In this document: in pieces, positions 32,809-43,734 of the stretch
Layout of the letters: each line of letters starts with the position of its first letter
Numbering within the stretch: position 1 is the stretch's first letter
NCBI GenBank assembly: GCA_004835665.1
Contig: RBKR01000021.1
Location: 620,001-684,000 of the forward strand
Reading direction: 5' to 3'
Length of the DNA stretch: 64,000 nt
From: Phoma sp. XZ068
Taxonomy: Eukaryota; Ascomycota; Dothideomycetes; Pleosporales; Didymellaceae
Translations under genes and position numbers: made by a program
Notes under the pieces: generated by a model
What the model saw: only the letters and a program-made list of their open reading frames with translations
What the model was told of the DNA's origin: nothing
Database searches by the model: none

Positions 32809-34413
32809 TCAATCCCTCCGCCCGCCGTTCATGTTCTTGGAGTATTTGCCGCCACCCTGACCGCCGCCTCTGTACTTGCCCCTCCCCCCTCCACCCCTAA
32901 AACTCCTGTTTCTGTCGTCGTCTTTCCTGTTCGCCATGAGCTCCTTCTTTCTCTCCTGCCAAGTCTCGTCGTCCTCGAGCTCTTCCTGCTCCCAGCCCTC
33001 CCTCTCCATGAAGCGACCAAGCATGCCCTCGACCTTGGCTTCCCAGACACCCTTTTCGAGGTCACTGTACTCCATCACATTCTCCCCACCCAGGGCATAA
33101 TCGCCCTGCCTACTCCTCACCAGACTGCTCATGAGGCCCAAGCTATCACATGCCAGGCCCAGGTCATGGCACAAACTCCGCACATAAAAGCCACTCGTAA
33201 CCGTCATCCTCAGACGTGCAGCGGGCGGCTGAAGTGCCTTGTCCAGCGGCTTCGTCTCGGGAATGGGGTGGCCTGCGCTCGTGGATTGCTGGTCGACGGC
33301 CTCGGCCTGCTCCACGCTGTCGGCTGGCTGTTTCTCGGCTGGCACAGGTGGCTCGGGGATGTCTGCGTTGAGCGGTCTCTGCACACTGCCCAGAGCGGCG
33401 TTGTCGTCGGTGTTGCGCGGTTGCGCCTGCACGTCTTCGGTGTTCTCTGGGCCCGGCTCCGACGGCGCGGTTGTGTCGCCTTGTGCGTCGGGCGCGGGTG
33501 GCTCGGGGGTGGGTGAGGGCGCAGGGAGGGCGCCGGACATGGCGGGCTCGCTCTCTGTGCGCGGCTTCTTGGGCTGCGGGCCTGCGTCGTGCACGGCAGC
33601 ATCCGAGGGCGGCGAGTCGGAGGGCTCGGCGGGGTGGTTCGTGGCGGGCGAGCGGGGGCGCTTCGCGTTGCGCAGGTGCTGGACGGCGTCGGACTCGCGG
33701 ATGCCGAGCAGCTTTGCGGCGCCGGCCTTGCCCTGCTCGTCGAGCTCGTCGGCGGGCCAGGCGAAGTCGTGGGTGCCCGGCTCGAGCCACTCGACCAGCT
33801 CCAGCTCCTTGACGGTGACGGGGCGGGCGGCGACCGAGGGGATGGCCTTGCCCTCGCGCGCGTACTCGTACATCTTCTTGCCGTCGACCTTGAGGGCGGA
33901 GAAGACGCTGGGCTTCTGCATGATGTCGCCGCGGAACAGGCGCAGCTTGTCCTCGACCAGGGCGCGCGTGACGTGGGCGTGGGCGGCCCTGCCCACGACG
34001 TGGCCGACGGCGTCGTAGCTGTCGGTGGCGGCGCCGAACAGCACGACGCACTCGTAGCTCTTGGTGCACTCGAGGAAGCGGCCCAGCTCCTTGGTGCCGC
34101 GGCCGACGCCGACGACGAGCACGCCCGTGGCCATGGGGTCGAGCGTGCCGCCGTGGCCCAGCTTGACCTTGAGCTGGTCCATGTGCTTCTGCCTGGAGCC
34201 CGACACGAGCATCTGGCGGCGCGTCGCCTCGAGCCACGGCTGGAAGAGGGCGGACGGGGCAAAGGCCGTCTGCAGGTCGCGCAGCACGCCGGCCGACGAC
34301 GCCCACTGCGGCTTGTTGATGCCGAAGACGCCCTCGAGGACCCTGCGGCCCGCGGCGCTGCTTTCCTGGGGAGGGGTGGCCATGGTGCGTCGGAGCGTAG
34401 GCGCGAGGGACAT
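32809..34413 (-). CDS. pus4: tRNA pseudouridine-55 synthase (TruB/Pus4 family)
   Basis: Converts U55 of the tRNA T-arm, in nucleus and mitochondria in yeast. Single exon, 534 residues. The TruB signature is intact: GINKP (31-35) and GHGGTLDP with the catalytic Asp at residue 92. Later conserved elements are present (KSYE, GDIMQKPSVFSALKVDGKKMYEYAR, and the C-terminal GFYVRSLCHDLG). Two additions stand out: a Pro/Ser/Glu-rich insert of roughly 130 residues (about 255-385) that splits the catalytic fold, and a C-terminal Gly/Arg tail (RGGGGRGKYRGGG) of RGG type. A second in-frame ATG at codon 11 could make a shorter form, which would fit dual targeting, but that is inference. Confidence 0.93.
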   Translation of the reverse strand: MSLAPTLRRTMATPPQESSAAGRRVLEGVFGINKPQWASSAGVLRDLQTAFAPSALFQPWLEATRRQMLVSGSRQKHMDQLKVKLGHGGTLDPMATGVLVVGVGRGTKELGRFLECTKSYECVVLFGAATDSYDAVGHVVGRAAHAHVTRALVEDKLRLFRGDIMQKPSVFSALKVDGKKMYEYAREGKAIPSVAARPVTVKELELVEWLEPGTHDFAWPADELDEQGKAGAAKLLGIRESDAVQHLRNAKRPRSPATNHPAEPSDSPPSDAAVHDAGPQPKKPRTESEPAMSGALPAPSPTPEPPAPDAQGDTTAPSEPGPENTEDVQAQPRNTDDNAALGSVQRPLNADIPEPPVPAEKQPADSVEQAEAVDQQSTSAGHPIPETKPLDKALQPPAARLRMTVTSGFYVRSLCHDLGLACDSLGLMSSLVRSRQGDYALGGENVMEYSDLEKGVWEAKVEGMLGRFMEREGWEQEELEDDETWQERKKELMANRKDDDRNRSFRGGGGRGKYRGGGQGGGKYSKNMNGGRRD

Positions 34414-34649
34414 GGGGAGAGGGCAGACGCCGTGATGCCTGCCGTGGGTGCGCGCCGCCCGATTTTTCCGACGTGTGACGCTGCCAAGCCCTCGAGACGT
34501 GCAGCCGCGCGCTAGCGGGCGATCCCATGTGAATTGTTTCTGCCGCCTTGCACGTGTGCCACGCCTACGCCTTGTCCACGCCTACACCCCTCCGTTGTCC
34601 CACCCCCCGTTGTCCACCCCCCCGTTGTCCACCCCACCCGGCCGCCGCC
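34414..34649. promoter_or_regulatory. Bidirectional promoter region of pus4 and the J-protein gene
   Basis: 236 bp between divergent ATGs. The 3' half holds three direct copies of a ccccgttgtccac motif (about 34,596-34,636), a C-rich strand bias typical of fungal 5' leaders. No TATA box is evident. Confidence 0.5.
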
Positions 34650-35786
34650 ATGGGCGACTCCAACAAGGACCTCGAAGACCTCGCGCGCTCGACCACAGAG
34701 GACTACTACGACCTCCTCGGCGTGCCCTTCGATGCCGACGAGGCCATCATCAAGCGCGCATACCGCAAGGCCTCGATCCGCTACCACCCCGACAAGAACC
34801 CCGACAACAAAGATGCCGCCGACCGCTTCATCGCCCTCGGCTGGGCCCGCGACATCCTCGTAGATGAAAAGCTCAAGGGCGAATACGATCGCGCGCGCAC
34901 ACGCCGGCGCGAGAAGGCGTTCCAGGATGAGCTGCTGACTGGCAACCGGCGCAAGATGAAGGAGGAGCTGGAACGGCGGGAGCGCGAGAGCGCAGACCTT
35001 GGCGCGAGTCTGAAGAGGAAGCGCGCCGCCGACATGAGCGAGGCCGAGAGGAGGGACCAGGAGATCCAGCGCCTGGCCGAGGACGGCAAGAGGCGGCGGA
35101 AGGAGGCCCAGGACCGCAAGGACAAGGCACGCAAAGATGAGGACGCCGCCACTGCGGAGCCTGTCAGGAGCCCTGAGCCGCAGGCGCCGAAGCCCGGACA
35201 GTCTGCGGAACTGGACCGCACCATCAAGATACGCTTCCACAGGGAAGGCGACGCGGCGACGTGGGACAAGGATTCCATCAGGAGCATGTTCCAAAAGTAC
35301 GGCAAGCTGGATAGCATCATCATGGGCAAAGACAAGAAGCTCAAGCTGGAGGGCGAGAAGCACCGAAAGCTCGTGGCCATGGTCTTTGTTGTCTACGGCC
35401 GCCTTGACCACGCACACGCCGCAGTCTCGGACGCCAGGGCCGACTACCCATTGCTCGACTCTGTGTCGTGGGCAAACGGCGAACCTGATCTCTCTTCTAC
35501 CACCTCTGCCAACCGGCCCGCAAGCTCAGCAAAAGCCAACACAGCGCCGTCAGCGCCATCAACACCGGCAACCAAGTCGTTCAGAGCATCGTTTGGGTCC
35601 AGCTTGGGTGCTGGCGCTGGCGCTGGCGCAACCCCTCTCGGCACACCAAAGTTCTCCTTCAGCCCCAAGACGCCGAGCTTGGAGGAAGTCACTATGATGA
35701 GGCTGAAGAATGCGGAGAAGAAAAGGCTGGAAGAGCAGATCAGGAAAAGGGAAGCTGCTGAGGCTGCGCAAGAGGCTACTGTGTAG
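34650..35786 (+). CDS. J-domain/RRM protein, DNAJC17 (Cwc23/Cwf23) type
   Basis: A spliceosome-associated co-chaperone by family (yeast Cwc23, fission yeast Cwf23, human DNAJC17). Single exon, 378 residues. The J domain spans about residues 18-85 with an intact HPD (YHPDKNPDN). A charged coiled-coil region follows (about 90-175, many Arg/Glu/Lys). An RRM-like segment is seen at about 190-265 (RTIKIRF...FQKYGKLDSIIM...KLVAMVFVVY). The C-terminal part is Ser/Ala/Pro-rich, ending in a helix with MRLKNAEKKRLEEQIRKRE. Start: the ATG at 34,650 in context gccgccatgg puts the J domain close to the N-terminus; the frame is open further upstream but C-rich and unlikely to be translated. Confidence 0.9.
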   Translation: MGDSNKDLEDLARSTTEDYYDLLGVPFDADEAIIKRAYRKASIRYHPDKNPDNKDAADRFIALGWARDILVDEKLKGEYDRARTRRREKAFQDELLTGNRRKMKEELERRERESADLGASLKRKRAADMSEAERRDQEIQRLAEDGKRRRKEAQDRKDKARKDEDAATAEPVRSPEPQAPKPGQSAELDRTIKIRFHREGDAATWDKDSIRSMFQKYGKLDSIIMGKDKKLKLEGEKHRKLVAMVFVVYGRLDHAHAAVSDARADYPLLDSVSWANGEPDLSSTTSANRPASSAKANTAPSAPSTPATKSFRASFGSSLGAGAGAGATPLGTPKFSFSPKTPSLEEVTMMRLKNAEKKRLEEQIRKREAAEAAQEATV

Positions 35787-36275
35787 TCGAGGACGAAGAC
35801 CCGTGACTTTAGCGATGATACCCATGAGATTACGATAGAGTGAATATACATGTTATTGATTCGGATTCAAATACTCCGAGAGACACGATACGCCTTTGTT
35901 GCGGGAGCGCCCGTCGTACCTGCATTTCATATCGACACTAGCATGCTGCCTGGTGGCTTTGTTCTATTTCGACCACAGCTCCAGAGACACAAATGAACAC
36001 CAAGCAAGCGCGAAACATGCAATTTCGACAGCCACACAAGCCTGCATAATGTGTGAGACGATCAACAAGGCTGCGGTGTGCATAGCCTGCTGTGGCGCTT
36101 CCCGCCCAATGAGCACAACCCAACACAGCCTTAAAGCCAGCCATGTCTCCACCCGACTGGATGCCTTGAGCGGCACCAGCACGCCCTGAAGACGCACACC
36201 TCGAGCACGTGGGGTCCGAAACACTAGATAATGCAACCATGGCCGCCTTTCGTCTGAAGGCATCGCTCGCCCGCC
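35787..36275. other. Intergenic region with two upstream ORFs
   Basis: 3' region of the J-protein gene and 5' region of the next gene. Two short ATG frames lie just before the downstream start: 36,231-36,257 (8 codons) and 36,239-36,310 (23 codons, overlapping the main ATG). If the transcript starts upstream of them they could lower translation. Confidence 0.4.
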
Positions 36276-38529
36276 ATGTGGGACTTGAAGAAGGGTGCTG
36301 CGGCGACTGACATCGAGCTCCAGTCCCTTGAGCACCAGAGTGCGCTCCTCGCCAACGAGTACAGCGCTCATCCACGGAAACCGTCTTCGAAAGACTCAAC
36401 AAGCAAAGAGTTGCGACCAGCTCAACCACAATGGAAAATTGGCATTCGATACTGCGCCCTATTAGGGAGCCTCGTCTTCGTCATGAACGCCCTCTTTCTT
36501 CTTGCAGGTGAAGGCCGGGCTGGCTTCCCAGGTTTCAGCAGTAACGAAGGCAAGCGCATCCTCTATGATGGCCAGTGTGACACTACAAAGAAGATCAACA
36601 TTGGCGTTCACTTACTCATCAACATTCTGAGTACCGTTCTGCTAGGTGCCAGCAACTACTGCATGCAGTGTATGAGTGCACCTACAAGAGCTGAGGCCGA
36701 TCAAGCACATGCCAAGTTCAGATGGGTTGACATCGGAGTTCCCAGTATCCGTAACTTGGGGAAGATACGTGGACTACGCATCGTCCTCTGGCTTTTGTTG
36801 GGAGCATCGTCTCTACCATTGCACTTGTTGTAAGTGGTATCTACGCATGATTACTATCGACCAAAAGCTGAATGGCTCAAGTTACAATTCGACAGTATTC
36901 GCATCCATCACCGCCAGTGAATACATGATCTTCTCAGTCAGCGAAGGTTTTGTCGACAAATCCACGCAGAACTTCACACGCATCGACATGACTCGCACCA
37001 GCGAGATAAATGTCATAAATCGGATGTTCGATCTCGTCAAAACAGAGCGTCTTGAACGTTTGAGTACGAGCGAATGTGTCAACGCATACGCGCAGAACTA
37101 CCAGTCTGCGCGAGGAAGCGTCCTACTAGTTGTTTCCAACACAACACAAGGTTACACCGATAGAGCCGTTGCCGACTACGAGACGCAGGTCGCTCCCATC
37201 ATCGGTCTTGACGATTCTAAACCTAACGTGTTTAATTGGATATGCCAGCAATACCCTTCGGGGGCGAGTTGTGCAAGCCAGGTCTCCAAAGCGCAAAATG
37301 AGATTAGCTCCTGGCAGCCGTTCAGGAAACCGGTTCAGTATTGCATGAGCGAAAAGATCGATCAACATTGTCGCCTGGAATATAGTGCCCATCTGGTGCT
37401 TGTGGTGGTGCTCATCGGGCTTTTGAAAACAACCACCATGCTGTATATCGCCTTCGGAATCCGCGACGTACCGATATTGACCATTGGAGACGCGGTGTCG
37501 TCGTTCCTGACAGTTCCGGACGCAAAAACCAAAGGCATGTGTTTGCTGGACAAGACATTAGAGCATTTCCAACCTTCTGTAAGCTATGCTCAGCGCGCTG
37601 AGTCTGGCGATTACAGTGGCATGGGTTGGACTGCGCCGCCAAGGTACTTTCAAAAAGGGAGAAGGCGCCACTTCATGGCTGCCAGTCGCCGCCGATGGAT
37701 TGCGTTCCTGGCCACTTTCGTCATATTGCTCGGCGCCTCCATCTTCCTTCTCCAGTACGGTGTGTATTGGTACAAAGCCGAGGACAGTGATAAAGGCGCA
37801 ATCTATACACAAGGCCTCGGAACTATTGATCCACGCGCTTTCATCAGCTGGTCACTCCCAACTTCAGGTGTGGCTGGCTTGATTGGCAATGTCATAGTCG
37901 CCAACACACCGCAACTTCTTCTGTCATTCCTCTACCTCAATTACAACGGCCTCATGACCATCATGTCTCTCGCCCAAGAATGGTCGCGATACGGGATCCG
38001 GAGAAATGGTCTTAGAGTTTCAACCACAACCCGAGGCGCGCAACGGAGCACGTACTTCCTACAGCTGCCATATCGATTCGGAATACCAATCATAGCCGTT
38101 ACGGGCACATTACACTGGCTCATCTCCCAAAGCATATTCCTTGTTAGCGTGGAAGCAATCATGATGGTGCCTCCAAGGGAGGCGGTACTCGGTGATACCG
38201 AGGTTTGGAGCACTGCTGCACCCAAATACCTGATGACGTGTGGATACTCACCGCCCGCCATCCTGGCTTCCATCATCGTCGCATCTCTTCTGCTCATCTG
38301 GATCATCTGTATGGGATTCATCAAGTTGCCATCAAGTATGCCGGTGGCAGCTAGCTGCAGTGCTGCAATTGCGGCGGCTTGCCATGTTCCAGTTGATGAG
38401 ATCAATGAGGATAACGCGGAAAAGGAGCTTATGTGGGGAGATATGGGGGAGAATGAGAAGGGGGTTGGGCATTGTGCATTCTCAATGAGAGAGGTCGAGC
38501 AACCGGAAGAAGGGAAGTTGTATGCATAA
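36276..38529 (+). CDS. Multi-pass membrane protein of the fungal DUF6536 type
   Basis: Two exons, 36,276-36,829 and 36,882-38,529, with a 52-bp intron (donor gtaagt), give 733 residues. A cytosolic N-terminus is followed by a hydrophobic helix (LLGSLVFVMNALFLL), an extracytosolic Cys-containing region (GQCDTTKKINIGVHLLINILSTVLLGASNYCMQ) that marks the DUF6536 family as I know it, a large loop with N-x-S/T sites and several Cys, and about six further helices. The C-terminal tail is acidic. The family is widespread in Pezizomycotina, often expanded, with no established function. The join is supported by phase and by the continuing LHLFYNSTVFAS reading. Confidence 0.85.
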
Positions 38530-38586
38530 ACACTGGGCGTAACCCAATAACAAGCTATGCCATACCAAGATCGGGTTCCGAGTCGT

Positions 38587-41349
38587 TCATGGCCTCAGGA
38601 CTAGTTCATACCCTCCCGGGCTCAACGCAACCCTTCTCCCCTTTTCTGTTACAGTATTCTGCGCCTTCTGTAACCGCGTGACATCAACTTCACTCTCGTC
38701 CCTCGGCAACAGCAGGTATCCCGTCGTGCTCGTCGGCACTGTGACCTTCATCTTGGCGCCCTCACCTCCCTCCACCCGCTCATACTCCACTTCAATCTTA
38801 CCATACGGACACTCCACATCTCCCCTTACCAACCTAAACTCGCTCTTTAATGGAGGTTTGACAGTCCATGTCCGATACGCTTCCGTCTCATACTTCACGC
38901 CTAGAACAGCTGCGTAGAACCACTCATATATCGTTCCAAGCATGTCATGACACTTGCTCCGACACGCGTCTTGCCAGAACTCGTTCAGAGTCGTCTCGCC
39001 CCGCCTCAGGAACCGCATATAGGAGGGGTGCTCTTCTTGTCGCGCCATTTCCAACACAATGTCTGGGCGGTCGACGTCGGCAAGTGTGTTCCAGAGGTAT
39101 TTGAGCCCGATTTCTCCCGCCTGGATTCGGTTGCCAGCGTCCGAGCAGTCGGCGAGGAAGGCACGTTGAACGTCGGCGATATGTTCGCTGGGGACGAGTG
39201 AAAATTGGAGGGCGAAGGCCTGTGCGACCATGTTGCGATCTTGGACACCAGGTGTGTCGCGAGACGTGTAGAATGCGTAGGGGTACTGCTCCCTATCTGT
39301 GACAAGCAGATGCTTGTTGTAGACGGTATAGATGCGATCTGCCCACGCCTTGAACCGCTGTTCCTGATCTACCTTGTTCATTTCTCTTGCCATGCCTTGA
39401 ATGTTGCGTAGGCAACGGTAGTATATCGCTGTCTCGATATTTGCTTGGTTGTTACCAAAGGCAATGTTGCGTCCCCAATCGCCGAGACCGTGTTCGATCA
39501 GTCCACCATCGCGCTCTTTGGTGGCGATATACTCCATGTACCGCGCACATGGCTCGAACAGTCTCTCAAAAACCTGTGTGTTACCATAGTAATTTCTTAA
39601 TATCTCAGGCAGCAACGCAATGGCGCCGCCCCAGGTTATGGTGTCATGCAACGGGCCGCACATGTATCGTATCTCCGGTGCCATGGTCGGGCAAAGGCCA
39701 TTGGGTTCTTGCGCGTCGATGATGTCGTCGAGGATCTTGCTATACAGTGACTCCATGTCGCGGATGTACTGAGTGGCAGGCGCAAGCAGATGCGTGACTT
39801 CTAGCCAGCCGAATTTCTCAATCTGAGGACAGTCGGTGTGGTAGCTGAACAGGTTGGAGACAAAGGACCAGTAGCACATATTGAGCAGCTGGTTGCAATC
39901 TTCTTTGTCGGTGGTCATAGACCCGAGGCGGCGGGCGGCGGAGGAGATGTGGCGGCTCTCGACAGACTTGATCGTGGGGAGATCGTTGGGGTTCTCAGAT
40001 TCGAGGGCGGCACCTTCGATCTGAATATAACGTGCGCTTGTGAAGCAGAAGTCAGGCTCCCAGGTCTCGAGGCCGGTTCCTGCAAGGGTGAATTTGCAGA
40101 ATACGTCTGTCTCGAACGCTTTGAAGAGCGGATCTGGCATGAGAACTTTGCCCTCGTGGTCAACAGTTTCGGAGAACCGAATGATGACTTCGGAACCTGC
40201 AGGCCCTTGGACCTGGACCTTGATCATCGTGGTCATGTTCTGGCCCATGTCGAAGGTGACGATACCAGAATGGAGCGTCTTCTGTGATCTTGGCTTGACA
40301 GTCTCGTGAAGTAGCACTGGCGGCTGGTTTTGGTATTTCAGCTTTCCTCGGGGACCAGTGACTGGCGTTGCTTTCTTCCACTGGCCATCTTCGTGAAAGC
40401 CTGGTGCATCCCATCCGTGTGGGTATGCCCGAAGGTCTTTTGTTTCAGATGAGTAGATGTTCGCCAGCATCGTTGCGCTTTTGCGTATACTCCAGTCAGG
40501 ACCCGTGGTGATTGTCTCGCGACTCCCATCCTCGTAGAAGAGGTGGAGCTCAGCGAAGAAGCACAGCTCGTTGCCATATCGAACATATGTGTTGTCTTCG
40601 TAGCAAGGCCAGAAGAAGCGATCGTCGCCTTGATCTCCGGCGTAGAACCCATTGCCAATGTGGGCGCCCAGCACATTCTCACCTTGCGTTACAATGCCGG
40701 AAATATCGTATGCGGTAAATTGAACCGTGCGGTGGTAGTTAGTCCAACCAGGGTCAAGTTTGTGGCCATTTGCTGCCGAGGGATCGCCATTGCAAACGAA
40801 GTTGAAGTGGCCTAGGCCACTGGCAAACACAATGGCACGGGTCGGCTTCCGGTCTAGATTGATTGATTTTCGTACGTAGACTGGCTTGTCACCATTGTCA
40901 CCGATCCATACTCCCTTCCACCGATCGGCCTCGTTCTCGAACCAGGTGCGGAAGATCAAGCTAGTGTGAGGCATGTAGGTCTGGTTCATGCTGTAAGGTG
41001 GAAGCAAGCCACTTGAGCGTGGGTATGCAGTGAAAAACTCATTTGTGGCGCTTTGTGAAGGGTTACCATCGTGGTCCCAAACCGTCACTCTCCAGTAGTG
41101 GAAGGTTGCTGATTGGAAGCCGCCTTTGGGAGCGCAGATGATGTTTCGCTGTTGGTTGCCCTCAACTTTATTTGAATCCCAGGAAAGCGAGTCGAAGGAC
41201 ATTGACGTGGAAACCTCCACGCGGTATGCTTTCTGTTGAGCATCGGTAAGATCTGACTTTAGAACCCAATAGAATCGTATCTTGTCGGTGTCAATACCAA
41301 GCACCTCATGGAAGGCATGAATGCCGCAACGTGTGACTTGGAAGGCCAT
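38587..41349 (-). CDS. GH78 alpha-L-rhamnosidase
   Basis: Removes terminal alpha-L-rhamnose from plant glycosides or pectin. Single exon, 920 residues, normal for GH78. The N-terminal part is beta-rich (fibronectin-like and the Asn/Trp-rich carbohydrate-binding part of the family, with WRVTVWDHDG). The catalytic (alpha/alpha)6 part shows the family motif TDCPQIEKFGWLE near the middle, with acidic residues in the catalytic positions, and later WGGAIALLPEILRNYYGN. No signal peptide: the protein begins MAFQVTRCGIHAFHEV, so it is probably intracellular and would act on imported rhamnosides. It is divergent from the MFS sugar transporter, which fits that view. The exact substrate cannot be told from sequence. 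Confidence 0.9.
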   Translation of the reverse strand: MAFQVTRCGIHAFHEVLGIDTDKIRFYWVLKSDLTDAQQKAYRVEVSTSMSFDSLSWDSNKVEGNQQRNIICAPKGGFQSATFHYWRVTVWDHDGNPSQSATNEFFTAYPRSSGLLPPYSMNQTYMPHTSLIFRTWFENEADRWKGVWIGDNGDKPVYVRKSINLDRKPTRAIVFASGLGHFNFVCNGDPSAANGHKLDPGWTNYHRTVQFTAYDISGIVTQGENVLGAHIGNGFYAGDQGDDRFFWPCYEDNTYVRYGNELCFFAELHLFYEDGSRETITTGPDWSIRKSATMLANIYSSETKDLRAYPHGWDAPGFHEDGQWKKATPVTGPRGKLKYQNQPPVLLHETVKPRSQKTLHSGIVTFDMGQNMTTMIKVQVQGPAGSEVIIRFSETVDHEGKVLMPDPLFKAFETDVFCKFTLAGTGLETWEPDFCFTSARYIQIEGAALESENPNDLPTIKSVESRHISSAARRLGSMTTDKEDCNQLLNMCYWSFVSNLFSYHTDCPQIEKFGWLEVTHLLAPATQYIRDMESLYSKILDDIIDAQEPNGLCPTMAPEIRYMCGPLHDTITWGGAIALLPEILRNYYGNTQVFERLFEPCARYMEYIATKERDGGLIEHGLGDWGRNIAFGNNQANIETAIYYRCLRNIQGMAREMNKVDQEQRFKAWADRIYTVYNKHLLVTDREQYPYAFYTSRDTPGVQDRNMVAQAFALQFSLVPSEHIADVQRAFLADCSDAGNRIQAGEIGLKYLWNTLADVDRPDIVLEMARQEEHPSYMRFLRRGETTLNEFWQDACRSKCHDMLGTIYEWFYAAVLGVKYETEAYRTWTVKPPLKSEFRLVRGDVECPYGKIEVEYERVEGGEGAKMKVTVPTSTTGYLLLPRDESEVDVTRLQKAQNTVTEKGRRVALSPGGYELVLRP

Positions 41350-42106
41350 GCTGAAGGTACTGAAAGCGATATGGCGAGCAAGTGGAGGAGAGAAAAGGAG
41401 CGTAAGCTATTTTACAAGGTAGACCTCGACAAATAGAACCAAGGCGTGCTGAAAACCGTACTCTCGTAATGTATCGGTGATGCGCCTTCGCTCATCGATT
41501 TGCCGAACAACCAGGCTCTCTTCACTGAACGCAGAACTGCTGCCGACAGGTCCTGCTGACGTTCTGGAATAGCGAAGCTGACAACGATAGCACATGCCAA
41601 GTTCAAGTGCATTTCGTCTAGGTAATGTACGACGTTCGTCGCACGACGCAAGAGCCGCACATCGCAGTCGGGGCCAATATTCGGGGCGAACTGCACCGAA
41701 TCGCAATCTGATGCGGTTTAGCAGAGAATCATCTGTCTGCCGATGAGCTTTCCGATCTATGGAGTGCGGGGAAGGTTGCCACCAAACGTGCGAGTAAGGG
41801 TTTCCGAGCTAGTGACGCTGGTGGGGATCCAACCGCAACGATCGCCGCGCTTTGTCTGCCTATGCAACGTGCAAACTGTCTATTCAACGTCGGTGATGAT
41901 TAACCCTGTGGCTGCCCGTGGGGATCGGAGACAGATCCTGCTCCACATGCACATGCCCAGTACCTCTCGGCATGGTATAGTCCGGACTACCTAAGTAGAG
42001 GCCTAGGCGATTCTTGTTGACTTGCACCTGCCATGGTGTTGTATACAAAGCTGCTCATCTCTTTTGTTGAAATCATCATTTCCAACGTCTTCTCCATACC
42101 GACGAG
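41350..42106. promoter_or_regulatory. Shared promoter region of rhamnosidase and sugar transporter
   Basis: 757 bp between divergent ATGs. Three matches to the CreA consensus SYGGRG lie on the plus strand (41,766-41,771, 41,821-41,826, 41,918-41,923), a number close to chance for this length. No other regulator site is recognised. Small frames at 41,407-41,706 are not supported. Confidence 0.4.
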
Positions 42107-43734
42107 ATGGGTCTTGCTACCACCGTCTTCTCTGCGGTCTTCCTGGCGACCGGAGGTTTCCTCTTTGGTTATGATAGTGGTATCATCACGTCCACCATCG
42201 CCCTCCAAACCTTCAAGGAATATTTCAACACTCCCAATGATACCACCACTGGTGGCATAGTATCGGCCTTTCAAGGTGGAGCCATTGCAGGAACCATATT
42301 CAACATGCTATTCGCTCACAAAATGGGTCGTCGTTGGACCATTCTGGTTGGCGCTCTAGTATCAGTCTTTGGCAGTGCGATCCAAGCTGGCGCCGTCAAC
42401 ATGGCTATGCTCATTGTTGGCCGTTTCATTGGGGGTGTTGCAGTTGGCCAACTCACATCCACCATCCCTCTCTATGCTGCAGAACTTTCGGAAGCCAAGC
42501 ACCGTGGTGTACTCTCTGGTCTCCTTCAGTGGATGCTAAGTTGGGGTTTCTTTGTAGCCCAATGGTTGGGATATGGTTGTTCTTTCAATTCCACCCAGTT
42601 TTCTTGTGAGTACATTTGCCTCTTAATCTTCGACCACATTTGTGAGACTGACAACCCCCAGGGCGCTTCCCGCTTGCCTTCCAATGCTTCCCCGGTCTGG
42701 TCCTCATTTCCGGCATCTTCTTCCTGCAGGAATCACCACGTTGGCTCATGGAGAGGGACCGCCACGAAGAGGCCATGGCCTCGCTTCAGAAGCTCCGCAG
42801 CGGCTACGATGCTGAGATCATCGATCTCGAGTATCGCGAGATTCGCGATGTCATTGCTGCCGACAGGGCGCTTGGAAACATCACGGTACTTTCAATCATT
42901 ACGAAGCCGTCCTGGCGCAAGAGGCTGCTCCTTGGATGCGGTGTCCAGGCTTTCGGCCCGCTGTCCGGTATCAATGTAAGTGCACATCGCTCTTTGAAAG
43001 GGCTGCCTCTGATCAATCTGAAAGGTTATCAACTACTACGGCCCACGTATCTATGAGATTCTCGGTATTTCGACGCGCGAGTCTCTCCTAATCATTGGTA
43101 TCAGCGGGGCGTTGTCCATTGTCTGGTGCACACTTGGTCTTGCCATTCTCGACAGATTCGGTCGGATCAAGCCTCTACTCATTTCTGCTGCTGGTCTTGC
43201 TGCTGCTCTTCTCGTCAATGCTGTACAAGGACAGTACTTCAACCCCAACAATGGTGCGCAGCTGCGAAGTATGGTTGCCATGAACTTCGCGTTCTCGTTC
43301 TTCTACACCCCGCTTGGTATCATCTCCTGGGTGTATCCTGCAGAAGTATGTAAAGAAAGCAGATCGAGACGTGTACAAACACTAATGCAGCCTATTAGAT
43401 TTTCCCCGTTGAAGTTCGCGCCTTGGGTAACGCTATTACCACATTCACCAACTGGGCAGTCAACTTGATCTTCGCCCAATTCTCCCCCTTGGCACTTACT
43501 GCGATCGAGTTCCAGTACTTCTACGTATTTTTTGTCTTCAACATCGTTGCATTCCTTTGCTACTGGTTCTTCTTCCCGGAGACGAAAGGAAAGACGCTTG
43601 AGCAGATGGATGAGCTTTTTGGCGACCAACTTGTGCCTCACGCTATGCAAGATCCTGCTGCAGCGGCCGCTGCCATGGAAAAGGACGAGAAACTCCGCGT
43701 TGAGGTGCGCAATGAGTCTATTGTTGGTGTTTGA
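42107..43734 (+). CDS. MFS sugar transporter (sugar porter family)
   Basis: Four exons: 42,107-42,605, 42,662-42,975, 43,025-43,345 and 43,399-43,734, giving 489 residues; introns of 56, 49 and 53 bp. Sugar-porter signatures are present: GGFLFGYDSG in the first helix, GRR after helix 2, QESPRWL before the central loop, FGPLSGINVINYYGP in helix 7, DRFGR, and PETKGKTLE after helix 12. Twelve helices are covered. The N-terminus is short, with helix 1 starting near residue 7. This is rare but not unique; a missed 5' exon is possible. Substrate is unknown from sequence; the divergent GH78 gene suggests rhamnose or a rhamnoside. Confidence 0.9.

Noticed and set aside
33164..34528. Long Arg/Ala/Pro-rich ORFs (up to 454 codons) overlapping pus4 in other frames
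   Set aside because: GC-rich shadow frames; the Pus4 frame carries the catalytic motifs.
41766..41923. Three CreA-type SYGGRG sites between the rhamnosidase and transporter
   Set aside because: The motif is so degenerate that about three matches are expected by chance in 757 bp on two strands; listed in the promoter entry but not claimed as functional.
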